Assembly (NCBI GenBank): GCA_045106235.1
Contig: JBGCEJ010000003.1
Span: 1-64,000 of the forward strand
From: UBA4427 sp045106235
GTDB lineage: Bacteria; Myxococcota_A; UBA9160; UBA4427
Direction of reading: 5' to 3'
DNA: 64,000 nucleotides
In this document: positions 52,720 to 61,000 of the stretch, piece by piece
How the letters are laid out: every line of letters begins with the position of its first letter
Numbering within the stretch: position 1 is the stretch's first letter
The notes under the pieces: model-generated
Told to the model about the DNA's origin: nothing
Databases searched by the model: none
The model's input: the letters and a program-made list of their open reading frames with translations, nothing else
Translations under genes and position numbers: made by a program

Positions 52720-53763
52720 TCAGGCGCTGGTCGAAATCACCACCTTTCCGACATGCCGCCGGGCCGCGAAATGGGTGATTGCTTCGCCCGCTCGTTCAAA
52801 GGAGAAGCTTGAGTCAATGACCGGGGCGATCTGGTTCGCATCCACGAAGCGCAACATGTCTTCGAGGTCGGCTCGGCTGCCCATCCCGTTGGCGAAGAGC
52901 GTGAGGACCTTATGGTTGATGGGCAGCATGCTGAGGTAGTCAATGGATCCAAGGCCCCCGACGATGCCCACCATGGCGATTCGCCCGCCCGCCTTCGATG
53001 AGGCGATGGATTGAGGCAAAGTGTTAGGTCCGCCGACCTCGACGACGAGATCTACGCCGAGCCCGTCCGTTGCGTCGATGACGTGCGCAGCCCAGTCTGG
53101 GTTCTCTACATAGTTGATGACGGTTTCAGCGCCGAGTGCCTTGAGCGTTTCCGCTTTGGCGGCGGAGGACGTGGTTGCAATCACGCGGATGCCCATAGCG
53201 CGTGCGAATTGGACCGCGAAAAGAGAAACCCCGCCCGTTCCCAGGGTGAGGATGGTGCTTCCGGGGGCGACTCCGTATTTCGAGGGGCCGCCGAGCAGAC
53301 TATTCCACGCGCTCAATCCCGCGCAAGGAAGACTGGCCGCGGCTTCGAAGCTGAGGCTCTCTGGAATCGGAACCATGACCGATTCTGGAAGCGTGACGAT
53401 TTCGGAAAGCATGCCATGCGTTGTAATGCCAAGGACCTCGCCGACGGATTCGGGACGCGGTGTTCCTGAAAGCCAGGAGGCATGCGGGTTTGCGACGACG
53501 CGGTCACCGACCTCGAGTCGATGCACGCCTTCGCCGGTTGCGATGACCTCGCCCGCGCCGTCGAGGAGGGGAATGCGCCCATCGACAGGGAGAATTCCGC
53601 TGAAGCAGTTCAGGTCGACGAAGTTCAGCGCATTCGCGCGAACGGCGACTTGGATTTCGCCCGGGGCCGGGGGGCGTGCCTCTTCCTCTGTCTGAACAAG
53701 GCGAATCGGCGAGCCTTCAATGACTGAGGTGCCGTTTGAGCTGCTGTAGGTATAGCGTTTCAC
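52720..53763 (-). CDS. Zinc-independent MDR/quinone-oxidoreductase-like dehydrogenase
   Basis: 347-residue medium-chain dehydrogenase/reductase of the quinone-reductase type. DGAGEVIATGEGV, FEAAASLPCAGLSAWNSLL, and the NADPH fold LTLGTGGVSLFAVQFARAMGIRVIATTSSAAK are in place. The Cys ligands of structural zinc are absent. It reduces a quinone or enoyl-type substrate (unknown). The start at 53763 lies 104 bases from the palindrome at 53867. Confidence 0.88.
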   Translation of the reverse strand: MKRYTYSSSNGTSVIEGSPIRLVQTEEEARPPAPGEIQVAVRANALNFVDLNCFSGILPVDGRIPLLDGAGEVIATGEGVHRLEVGDRVVANPHASWLSGTPRPESVGEVLGITTHGMLSEIVTLPESVMVPIPESLSFEAAASLPCAGLSAWNSLLGGPSKYGVAPGSTILTLGTGGVSLFAVQFARAMGIRVIATTSSAAKAETLKALGAETVINYVENPDWAAHVIDATDGLGVDLVVEVGGPNTLPQSIASSKAGGRIAMVGIVGGLGSIDYLSMLPINHKVLTLFANGMGSRADLEDMLRFVDANQIAPVIDSSFSFERAGEAITHFAARRHVGKVVISTSA

Positions 53764-53866
53764 GAGGGTGCTCCAGTTATCTGGTTTGGGCAGACGTTAG
53801 AGCATGGCCCATCGGATGCGAAGGAAAGGTCGAGTTCCCTAGAGCCTGAGTAGAATCCCGACGTCA

Positions 53867-53880
53867 CGTTTTTAGAAACG
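53867..53880. promoter_or_regulatory. Palindromic 14-mer, second copy
   Basis: CGTTTTTAGAAACG, identical to 6965-6978. Here it lies 104 bases upstream of the MDR gene start. The rest of the stretch 53764-54034 shows no gene. Confidence 0.35.
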
Positions 53881-54034
53881 CTTGTGGCGAAAGTTCGCGG
53901 GCGCCTTTTTTAGTTTGGCTTGTCGGTGAACTCAAACGGCTGTTGTTCGGAATTCGTAGGGCGCATTTCTTGCTCCATTTTGCCAACGAGAGCATTTCGT
54001 GCTCGGCGCGCGATGACGGTGTTCATATCGCGTT

Positions 54035-54256
54035 ATGTCAAGCACTGGATGCCTTTTCGAGGCGCCAGAAGAAGATGGAGATCACGAGATCATGCGAGAT
54101 TCGAGGGAGAACTGAGTTGTGCGGGACGAACAGGATGCCCTTCACGGTGGAGCGAACACCACGGCAACCCGCCTTTTCGAAGATGCGGATGTCGCGAACC
54201 TCGGCTCGCCGGACATGGCGGGGGAAGACCTCGTCACGATGGCCTACGACTTCTAG
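54035..54256 (+). pseudogene. Possible remnant or short gene with an in-frame TGA
   Basis: A plus-strand frame starting at ATG 54035 reads about 26 residues rich in Glu and Asp (APEEDGDHEIMRDSREN), meets TGA at 54113-54115, then runs VVRDEQDALHGGANTTATRLFEDADVANLGSPDMAGEDLVTMAYDF to TAG at 54254-54256. The second part looks like coding sequence (LFEDADVANLGSPDMAGEDL) but I cannot name the family. A strong terminator-like hairpin lies 47 bases downstream. With no Cys near the TGA, selenoprotein status is unlikely. Confidence 0.3.
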
Positions 54257-54276
54257 TCCTAGCCCTCGTCTTCGTT

Positions 54277-54813
54277 CTACGACTTTGAGTTGAGTGTTGA
54301 GCCGGCCGGCGAAGTGAAAGCTTCGCCGGCCGATTTCGTTTCATCTGCTGGGAAACACGTTCGAACCGCCCAGCCCAGGCAGACAAAAGCAATCAAGGAG
54401 GCGAAGCCGTGGAGGCCCGCGGCGATGGACTCGCAATATTCGAGCATTCCCCATCGCGACAGGAGCCAGTTCCAATCGTGAATATGCCCTCCTACGAGAG
54501 GCAGGCTCTGAGCAACGGCATCTCCGAGATAGCGCGCCGTATTCATCAGGCTCTCGGCGAACCAGATGCCCATCAACGATGTCTCAAAGAACTTTCGCTG
54601 CTGGAGGAAATGAACGCCGCAGGCGACGGGGAAGAAGAGCTGCCCGATCGTGCCGCCAAGGAAATGGAACGTGGTGCCGAGCAGGGCGAGGAAGACATGG
54701 CCTCCTTCGTGGAACAGGAGGTTTACGCCATCGAGAAAATGGTACTCGTAGTCGAAGACGAGCCAGAAGACATAGAAGGCGACCGGGATAAGGAAGAGGC
54801 GTTTCGCAAGCAT
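54277..54813 (-). CDS. Membrane protein with HEGGH motif, M50-like
   Basis: 178 residues with four to five hydrophobic segments. LLFHEGGHVFLALLG (about residues 33-47) has the H-E-x-x-H zinc protease pattern as HEGGH, in the early position seen in M50-type membrane proteases. A second Asp-containing zinc motif is not obvious. No membrane-substrate partner is visible. The C-terminus after WAVRTCFPADETKSAGEAFTSPAGS overlies a strong hairpin. Function uncertain. Confidence 0.65.
   Translation of the reverse strand: MLAKRLFLIPVAFYVFWLVFDYEYHFLDGVNLLFHEGGHVFLALLGTTFHFLGGTIGQLFFPVACGVHFLQQRKFFETSLMGIWFAESLMNTARYLGDAVAQSLPLVGGHIHDWNWLLSRWGMLEYCESIAAGLHGFASLIAFVCLGWAVRTCFPADETKSAGEAFTSPAGSTLNSKS
54303..54332 (+). 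terminator. Strong hairpin, probable Rho-independent terminator
   Basis: CGGCCGGCGAAG (54303-54314) pairs perfectly with CTTCGCCGGCCG (54321-54332) around TGAAAG, followed by ATTTCGTTTC. It lies within the last codons of the minus-strand membrane protease-like gene and 47 bases after the possible plus-strand remnant, so it may terminate either transcript. Confidence 0.6.
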
Positions 54814-54952
54814 GTCTGCGTATCGTCAGATCGCTGGATCGCCTTCAGCTCCGACGTTTTCCCTCGCGTGTAGGCTCTTCCCTGCCGTTCGGACAGCCGT
54901 GGCGCTGAGGGCGAGCTAGAGTCCGCGCAGATCAAGAGGGGCCTAGGTTTTT

Positions 54953-55414
54953 GTGACGAAGACACGAAGTGATCACGCGGGGCTTGGAGATACGAATTTT
55001 CAGTTCGCCTATGCGGCTTGGATCGTGGCGCTGACGGGGGCGCTCGGGAGCCTCTTCTTTGGTGAGGTGATGAAGCTGCCCCCGTGCACGCTCTGCTGGT
55101 ACCAAAGAATCTGCCTCTTTCCTCTGGTTGCAGTCTTGGCCGTAGGGATCGCACTGCGAGACCGGCGGCTGGGGAGTTATGCGTTTCCCTTGATCCTCGC
55201 TGGGCTCGGAATCGCGCTCTACCACAATGGCGTCCAGGTCGGTTGGATTCCGGAGACGCTCACGCCGTGTACGGGTACGTCCTCCTGCTCTGAGCGGCAG
55301 CTTGAGCTCTTCGGTTTTATCACCATCCCCATCCTCTCCGCGACCGCCTTTGCAGCGATCGGGACCCTTCTTTTCCTTCATCAAAGGCAGATCGGAAACT
55401 CGACCCATGAATAA
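54953..55414 (+). CDS. Disulfide-bond formation protein, DsbB/BdbC-like
   Basis: 153 residues with four transmembrane helices. The first periplasmic loop has LPPCTLCWYQRICLFP (C-x-x-C next to the W-Y-Q-R quinone-site motif of DsbB/BdbC). The second loop has TPCTGTSSCS. It passes electrons from DsbA-type partner to quinone. Start is GTG at 54953 with GAGGGG upstream. Its last eight bases overlap the start of the DsbA-like gene. Confidence 0.9.
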   Translation: MTKTRSDHAGLGDTNFQFAYAAWIVALTGALGSLFFGEVMKLPPCTLCWYQRICLFPLVAVLAVGIALRDRRLGSYAFPLILAGLGIALYHNGVQVGWIPETLTPCTGTSSCSERQLELFGFITIPILSATAFAAIGTLLFLHQRQIGNSTHE

Positions 55415-56066
55415 GGACTTGATTCGACTCGCGGTGATCGCGCTCGTTGCCCTGGGCGGGCTGGCGATCGCGTCGTCTTTCTACCAGCAATCCGAAATCT
55501 CAGAAGAAGATGCAGCGGTTGCTCAGCAGCTGGCTTCCGCCACCGCGCGCCTCGAACGCGACCATAGTCCGACGATTGGACCGAAGGATGCGCCGGTCGT
55601 TGTTGTGGAATTCCTGGATCCAGAATGTGAAGCCTGCCGGTCGATGCATCCCATCGTTAAGCAATTGCTCGCGGAGTTTGAGGGGCAGGTGCGTTATGTC
55701 TTGCGCTATCGGCCGCTGCACAAGAACTCGGGGTACGCGGCGCTCGCCCTCGAGGCGGCGCGGGAGCAGGGCCAATACTGGGAGATGCTTGATCTTCTTT
55801 TTGAGCGGCAGCCGGTCTGGGGAAATCATCAGCAGCCGCGTCCCGACCTGATTCCCGACTACGCGAAGGAACTCGGACTCGATATGGGGTCCTTTGAGCG
55901 CTTCGTGAATAGTCCCGCAAACCAAAAGCCGATTAACCAAGATAATCATGACGGGATCGCGCTGGGGGTGCGGGGGACGCCAACGTTTTTCGTGAACGGT
56001 CGCCGCCTGCGTGAGCTGGGTGCGGTTCAGCTTCGCGATGCGATTCGGGACGGGCTGGGGAGTTAG
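55407..56066 (+). CDS. DsbA-family thiol:disulfide oxidoreductase
   Basis: 219 residues. Residues 6-22 are a single membrane anchor or signal (LAVIALVALGGLAIASS). The thioredoxin-like domain has VVEFLDPECEACRSMHPIV with the active C-E-A-C, and the cis-Pro strand RGTPTFFVNGRRL. The fold DPECxxCrxMxP is that of DsbA/BdbD partners of BdbC. Start ATG at 55407 overlaps the DsbB-like gene (ATGAATAA), so the two form a coupled operon for disulfide formation in exported proteins. Confidence 0.9.
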   Translation: MNKDLIRLAVIALVALGGLAIASSFYQQSEISEEDAAVAQQLASATARLERDHSPTIGPKDAPVVVVEFLDPECEACRSMHPIVKQLLAEFEGQVRYVLRYRPLHKNSGYAALALEAAREQGQYWEMLDLLFERQPVWGNHQQPRPDLIPDYAKELGLDMGSFERFVNSPANQKPINQDNHDGIALGVRGTPTFFVNGRRLRELGAVQLRDAIRDGLGS

Positions 56067-56093
56067 GCGAGCTCCGGGCGAGTCAGTCTCGTC

Positions 56094-56891
56094 TCAGCGG
56101 GCCGAATCGATGACGTCACGAATCGCTTTGATCACGCGTTCTGGATCATCGCGCTGTATGAAATGGCCGCACGCCTCGCAGATCTCCTGCTGCCCCTGTT
56201 CTCCGAGAAGAACGAGATCGGCTTGAGACTCTGCCCAAAGGCGACGTAAATTCGGCATGTTCTCCGGACGTTGCGTCGCGGAAAGGACGCGGAACGGCAC
56301 GTTCGGAAAGGGCCCAGCCGCCCGAATTTGGGCTTCGGTGGCGGACGTTCCTAAAAGCTCCGCGCGCGCTGCTGCGGGCATGAAGAGGCGGACGTATCCC
56401 GGGGTTTCGCAGCGTTCGACGCCTTCCGGGCGACAGCGGTCCGAAAAATCGACATGTCGCGCGTCAACGAAGACAACGCCTGCGGTTTCCTCTGGAAAGG
56501 TTCGAGCGAAGAGCTCCACGTATTGCCCGCCGAGCGAATGTCCCACCAGTACGAACGGCGGGGGAATGTGGAGTGCTCTGAGCAGAGAGCGAAGCTCATC
56601 GACGGCGGTGAGCCCGTCTCGATGGGCGGATTCGCTTTTGCTTCGGCCGTACCCCGCGCGGTTATAGGCGAGGACTCGTGTGAACTCCGAGACGGGGCCG
56701 AGGACATCCGACCATACGGAAAGATCGCCTCCCAGGCCCGCCTCTAGGATGACCGTCGGATCGCCGCTCCCTCGCACGACGAGTGAGTGCCGGCCCTTGT
56801 TATGTTCGCGAACGACGACGCCCGATGAGGCGACGCAGCCGACCAGGGAAAGAAGTCCGGCAATGATGCAGCAGCGTCCGGCCCAGGTCAT
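56094..56891 (-). CDS. Lipoprotein alpha/beta hydrolase
   Basis: 265 residues. CCIIAGLLSLVGCVASS is a lipoprotein signal (lipobox LVGC). The hydrolase fold has VILEAGLGGDLSVW, LVGHSLGGQYVELFA with Ser nucleophile, and CGHFIQRDDP near the catalytic His. Esterase or lipase-like on the outer face of a membrane; substrate unknown. Confidence 0.85.
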   Translation of the reverse strand: MTWAGRCCIIAGLLSLVGCVASSGVVVREHNKGRHSLVVRGSGDPTVILEAGLGGDLSVWSDVLGPVSEFTRVLAYNRAGYGRSKSESAHRDGLTAVDELRSLLRALHIPPPFVLVGHSLGGQYVELFARTFPEETAGVVFVDARHVDFSDRCRPEGVERCETPGYVRLFMPAAARAELLGTSATEAQIRAAGPFPNVPFRVLSATQRPENMPNLRRLWAESQADLVLLGEQGQQEICEACGHFIQRDDPERVIKAIRDVIDSAR

Positions 56892-57034
56892 CGACGGATC
56901 TCAGCTCGGCTTAATGACTGCGTTGCATTGCAATCCGTCGGCTGGGTCCGCTGCTCCTCGCTCATTTATCAGGCTGGCTCGATTCGGGGATATCGAGACG
57001 TCGCCGTCGCCGGCGCCGAAACTTGTCCTCGTGC

Positions 57035-57733
57035 TTAGAAGCGGTACTGAATGCCGCCGCCGTAGGACATGTAGTCAAAATCCTGGAGGGAGGCGCCGGG
57101 CAAGACATACTCGACAGAGAAGTGGAGTACGACATGCTCGGTGACGTAGACGTCGGCGCCACCGCCGAACCGGCCCACGACCTCAGTTTCCGAAACCCAA
57201 ACGCTCAGGTTCGAGGCGTCCTGTCGTTCTATATCGGCGACGCCCACGCCCGCGAGCGCGAAGGGCTGGAAGCGACCGAGGGGAAGGAAGGCTTTGAAGT
57301 TCAGGGTTCCGGTCAGCGATTCGATTTCAGCAACCGTGCCAGAGGTTCCCGTCTGCGCGGGGCTCGGCGGGAAGATCACGGCTTCCGCTTCCTCGATGTC
57401 TTCGGAATAGTCGATGTCAGAAGAGGGCAGCATCTCGAACTCGGCTTCGACGGCGAAATAAGCGTTCAGGCGATAACCGGCATAGAGGTCAAAGCCCAAG
57501 GACGGGTCTTGTTCGAGATTTCTCGAAGTGGTGTCGTCGATCAGAGCGGTCACATCGTCTGCGAGATCGTCTGTGTGGGACAGGTACGAGCCCCCGAGAA
57601 TCGTTCCTCCGACATAGGGGCCGCTTCGCGTATAGGGATTAGGATCTTCGTCCTGGGCGAATGCGGGGAGACCCACCAGCGTGCAAAGGGCGAGGAGCAG
57701 GCTGGAAATGGGGAGTCGGCTTTGTTTCTGCAT
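57035..57733 (-). CDS. Outer-membrane beta-barrel protein
   Basis: 232 residues. Signal peptide MQKQSRLPISSLLLALCTLVGLPAFAQ, then a chain of short alternating strands (YVGGTILGGSYLS, FDLYAGYRLNAYFAVEAEFEML, NFKAFLPLGRFQPFALAGVGVADIE, HFSVEYVLPGASL) ending in GGGIQYRF. The C-terminal Phe is the signature recognised by the BAM machine. OmpA/OmpW-like barrel; no periplasmic peptidoglycan domain. The start is set at 57733 by the signal peptide; the frame runs further up to 57808. Confidence 0.85.
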   Translation of the reverse strand: MQKQSRLPISSLLLALCTLVGLPAFAQDEDPNPYTRSGPYVGGTILGGSYLSHTDDLADDVTALIDDTTSRNLEQDPSLGFDLYAGYRLNAYFAVEAEFEMLPSSDIDYSEDIEEAEAVIFPPSPAQTGTSGTVAEIESLTGTLNFKAFLPLGRFQPFALAGVGVADIERQDASNLSVWVSETEVVGRFGGGADVYVTEHVVLHFSVEYVLPGASLQDFDYMSYGGGIQYRF

Positions 57734-58203
57734 GATTTCGGAACGACCTTGTCTGTGAGGGCTGAGGATTGCGTCCGCTCTGAGATCACACGCGTCGGGC
57801 GTGCTCACTGATTGCTTCGCTCTTCTTGGCCTTGCTTCTATGCTGCTGAGTCAGCTCGGTGGATTGATCTAGGGGTTCGGGTGTCGAAACCCCAGAGCCG
57901 GGTCCAATTTTCTGGATCGACCGGCGGGCGCGTTCAGCTTTCTCAGACGCTAAAACGATAGTGAAATCGGTCTCGAATGCGACCGGAGCCGATCAGAGTC
58001 CGATTTCATGGTTTTGCGCCGGATTCCGGCAATCTTGATCCGACTCGAGTAAGGATCTCGCCTCGAATGAGGAATGGCAGGACGTTGCGTCTCTGGGGTC
58101 AAGAGGCGTCAGAGGCGTTTCTGAATGTTAGTTAGAATGGGGTATGATGAGGCTGCGGTCGGAATCCGAATGCCGTTTCGCGTAGCAAGGGCTTTGTTTC
58201 GGG
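57734..58203. other. 470-base stretch without a recognised gene
   Basis: Between the outer-membrane protein and a kinase remnant. It contains a near-perfect hairpin GGGGTTCG...CGAAACCCC at about 57874-57895. No homologous frame was found; composition is slightly lower in GC than the genes. The kinase gene that left the remnant at 58204 may once have extended into this region. Confidence 0.35.
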
Positions 58204-58425
58204 GTGTGGGCAGATCGAGACCGGGTGAGTAGCCATACGCGGCGGAGCTTTCTAAAGAAAACGGGGGTCGGCCTAGCGGTCGTGGCCAAGCTTGCGGATC
58301 AGCTCGGCGAACGCGTCTGGGTCGAGTCCGAGCTCGGTCAAGGCGCCACGTTTTTCGTCTCCATCGCCCCTCGCTCGATTTACTCCGAGGGGGCCTCTGA
58401 AGGGGAAAAGCCGGGGACGGCGTAG
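58204..58425 (+). pseudogene. Remnant of a sensor histidine kinase C-terminus
   Basis: TGVGLAVVAKLADQLGERVWVESELGQGATFFVSI matches the G2 box and last strands of a HATPase domain (G-x-G-L-x-x-V, W-V-E-S-E-x-G-x-G-x-x-F). All upstream parts of the kinase (HisKA, N box) are missing and the frame starts in unrelated sequence. So it is the tail of a deleted gene, or its 3' part after rearrangement. The last 46 bases overlap the HMA selenoprotein gene on the other strand. Confidence 0.75.
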
Positions 58426-58694
58426 CCTGCCTTCGTCAGCGCACCGACGATTTGATCGATCGAAAGATTCTCGTCATCGAATCGAACGCGAACGGTGTTG
58501 GTATTCATGTCGGTTTCCACGGAGTCGACACCCAGAGCTTGCACGGCCGCACGGGCCTTGGCTGAGGAGCCGCCTCAAGTGACGCCGGGGGTCTGGAGGA
58601 CGTAGTCGACGTCCGCGGCCCGGGCGCTTTCGGCGTAGGGGGCCGCAAGAATCAAGGCGGCTGTGGATGCAAAGAAAAGACTTCGGATGCGCAT
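58380..58694 (-). CDS. Secreted HMA-domain selenoprotein, Sec at residue 40
   Basis: Reading TGA at 58575-58577 as Sec gives 104 residues. Residues 1-27 are a signal peptide (MRIRSLFFASTAALILAAP, then SARAAD). The rest is a heavy-metal-associated domain like MerP, CopZ and P-type ATPase N-domains: VDYVLQTPGVT-U-GGSSAKARAAVQALGVDSVETDMNTNTVRVRFDD...IVGALTKAGYAV. In normal HMA domains the site is G-M-T-C-x-x-C; here Sec replaces the first Cys and Ser stands at the second. It should be periplasmic and metal- or mercury-binding, or redox. AGGAGG precedes the ATG. It is 45 bases downstream of the P450. Confidence 0.8.
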
Positions 58695-58739
58695 AATTTT
58701 CCTCCTGGTGGAAGTATAGCTTCTCACACGCCGCGGAAG

Positions 58740-59969
58740 CTAATGGCGCCCGCGCAGCGCGAACGTCGATAGCCCGCGAAAGGTCTGATTGGCGGCGTAT
58801 TCGCAAGGCCCTTCGCCGCGCTCAAGTGAGGAAAAGCGGTCGAGCAGAGCGTCGAGGGTCTCGGCCGCCTCCAAGCGAGCCAAATGGGCACCGAGACAAA
58901 AATGGCGTCCACCCCCAAAAGCCTGGTGATGCGTGTCCTTGCGCAGGATGTCGAAGCGGTCGGGCTCGGGGTAGGCCGCGGGGTCTCGGTTGGCCGCCGC
59001 GAGGGAAACGCTGAGCGCCGAGCCTTGCGGGATGTTGAATCCGCCGATTTCAATCGCATCGTGGGCGATGCGCCCCGAGTTCGTAACCGGCGTGTCGTAG
59101 CGGAGGACTTCCTCGACCGCGTTCTTCATGAGGCTGCGGTCGCCTCGCAGCTTGGCCTGTTGCTCGGGATGGCGGACGAGCGCCATCACGGCATTGCTGA
59201 TCAAGTCGCTCGTCGTGAGGTTTCCGGCGAGCAGCAGTAGATTGCATTGCAAGACGATCTCATGGTCTGTTAGGCGGTCTCCGGATTCTTCGGCATTCGT
59301 CATTGCCGTGATCAGGTCGTCCGAAGGCTCGCTTCGCCTTTTATCGATCTCTTCCAAAAAGAAAGCGGAGAGCGATTCGCGTGCGGCGTCGGATCGCGCA
59401 GTGGCAGCAGGATCCTTCACGACGCTGAAAGCTGTTTTGACGATGGCGTCGGACCAGGTTTTGAAGTCTTCGTGTCTTTCGGGATCGAGGCCCAGCAGCT
59501 CCGCGATGACAACAGTGGGGACGGGGTTTGCCACGGCTTCGATGAGGTCGAATTCGTCCTCTGGAAGGGCGTCGACGTAGCGACGGGCCACGGTTCGGGC
59601 GCGGTCCCGCCAGCGCTCGATCGCGCGGGGGGCGAAGGGGTGGCGCACGAGTTCGCGAAGCCGGCGATGTCCCGGATCGTCCATCAGGAGCATGGAGGGC
59701 TCTTCGTTGGTCGCGCCGCCGAGGACTTTGAAATAGAACGAGTCGGGATTCGCTTTTCGAGGGTCGCTGACGAAATCGGGATTCCGCAGGATCGCGAGCA
59801 CATCGTCATGGCGGGTGAAGATCCAGGAGCCAAGCATTTCATTGAAATGGATGGGGGCTTTTTCTCGGGTTCTCGCGAGGACGGGGTAGGGGTCGGCGCG
59901 GAAATCGGGATCGAACACGGTCAGCTGGATTCCGGTTGGGTAGGTCTGATCGCTTGCTGGACTTGCCAT
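58740..59969 (-). CDS. Cytochrome P450 (bacterial class I type)
   Basis: 409 residues. LLLMDDPGHRRLRELVRHPFAPRAIERW is the C-helix region, LLAGNLTTS the I-helix oxygen site (Asn-Leu-Thr-Thr instead of the usual G-x-[DE]-T-T), EEVLRYDTPV carries E-x-x-R, and FGGGRHFCLGAHLARLE is the haem-binding Cys loop. Soluble. Substrate not evident; the I-helix variation could alter proton delivery. Ferredoxin partner could be the one at 15248, but this is not linked. Confidence 0.92.
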   Translation of the reverse strand: MASPASDQTYPTGIQLTVFDPDFRADPYPVLARTREKAPIHFNEMLGSWIFTRHDDVLAILRNPDFVSDPRKANPDSFYFKVLGGATNEEPSMLLMDDPGHRRLRELVRHPFAPRAIERWRDRARTVARRYVDALPEDEFDLIEAVANPVPTVVIAELLGLDPERHEDFKTWSDAIVKTAFSVVKDPAATARSDAARESLSAFFLEEIDKRRSEPSDDLITAMTNAEESGDRLTDHEIVLQCNLLLLAGNLTTSDLISNAVMALVRHPEQQAKLRGDRSLMKNAVEEVLRYDTPVTNSGRIAHDAIEIGGFNIPQGSALSVSLAAANRDPAAYPEPDRFDILRKDTHHQAFGGGRHFCLGAHLARLEAAETLDALLDRFSSLERGEGPCEYAANQTFRGLSTFALRGRH

Positions 59970-60246
59970 GGGATTGAGCTCCGCGTAAAGGATTTGGGGA
60001 GTGTACCCAGCGCGGATCAGATGAGCTTGGGGCGAGGCGAGGAGGTCGATCCGCAGCGCACGCGTCGGGGGCGGTCCAGCTGCGCGAGCGTGGCGCGGGG
60101 CGCAGGCATTCGCGATGCTTCAAGGCCGCGCTGAGGCGGATTCGCGCTCCGGCCGATCGCCCTCGCGGTACATCGGCGGCACATCGGCGGAAGGCCGACA
60201 TGAGGCGCCAAAATGCGACATAGAGCGATACCAGGAGAGAGATTCG

Positions 60247-60900
60247 ATGGATGTTTCCGAGGCAGTGAACGCGCGTAAATCTGTTCGGCGATTTCTCGAT
60301 CAGCCGGTCGATACCGAGTTGTTGAAGGAGCTGCTCGAAAAGTCGGCGCGTGCGCCTTCGGGTGGGAATTTACAGCCGTGGCGGATCTACGCGATTTCGC
60401 AGTCGACCATGCCGCGTTTTCTCGAGCATCTGAAAACCAGCGAGATCCAGGACCAGCCTGAGTACGCGATTTATCCGCCTAACTTGAAGGCGCCGTACCG
60501 CGATTCGAGATTCAAGGTGGGCGAAGATATGTACGCGAAGTTGGGCATCGCCCGGGATGATAAGCCGGGTCGCTTTGCGCATCTCGCGCGAAACTTTGAG
60601 TTCTTTGGCGCGCCCTGCGGATTCTTTTGTTATGTGGATCGTGTGATGGGGCCACCGCAATGGTCTGATCTGGGAATGTTCTTGCAGACCTTCATGCTGT
60701 TGGCTCAGGAGGCGGGGCTGGATACCTGTGCGCAAGAAGCCTGGGCCGGGCGGCCGAAGACGGTGTCTGAATTTGTTGGCGCGCCGGAAGAGCTGATGCT
60801 CTTTTGCGGCATGGCGATCGGTTATCGCGACCCCGAGGCGGAAGTGAATACGCTCGTGTCTGACCGCGCACCTTTGGCGGATTGGGCCACATTCCTCTGA
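60247..60900 (+). CDS. Nitroreductase-family flavoprotein
   Basis: 217 residues of the FMN nitroreductase family: EAVNARKSVRRFLDQPVD, LLEKSARAPSGGNLQPWRIY (FMN phosphate loop) and MFLQTFMLLAQEAGLDTCAQEAWAGRPKTV (second FMN site), ending in MAIGYRDPEAEVNTL. Reduces quinones, nitroaromatics or enones with NAD(P)H. Start 60247 has AGGAGAG upstream. Stands alone between the P450 (divergent) and the Sec cysteine-synthase fusion. Confidence 0.92.
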   Translation: MDVSEAVNARKSVRRFLDQPVDTELLKELLEKSARAPSGGNLQPWRIYAISQSTMPRFLEHLKTSEIQDQPEYAIYPPNLKAPYRDSRFKVGEDMYAKLGIARDDKPGRFAHLARNFEFFGAPCGFFCYVDRVMGPPQWSDLGMFLQTFMLLAQEAGLDTCAQEAWAGRPKTVSEFVGAPEELMLFCGMAIGYRDPEAEVNTLVSDRAPLADWATFL

Positions 60901-61000
60901 CCTGTCCGAGGGGCCGCTCAGCGAGCGCTGCGCCTCATGATCATGGAACTCCCATGTTCGCTTGGGCGCGATATACTCGGCGCCCCAATCCGGAGATCCA

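Noticed and set aside
54113..54115. In-frame TGA in the short unknown frame as selenocysteine
   Set aside because: No Cys or Sec motif near it and no identified family; left as a possible remnant.
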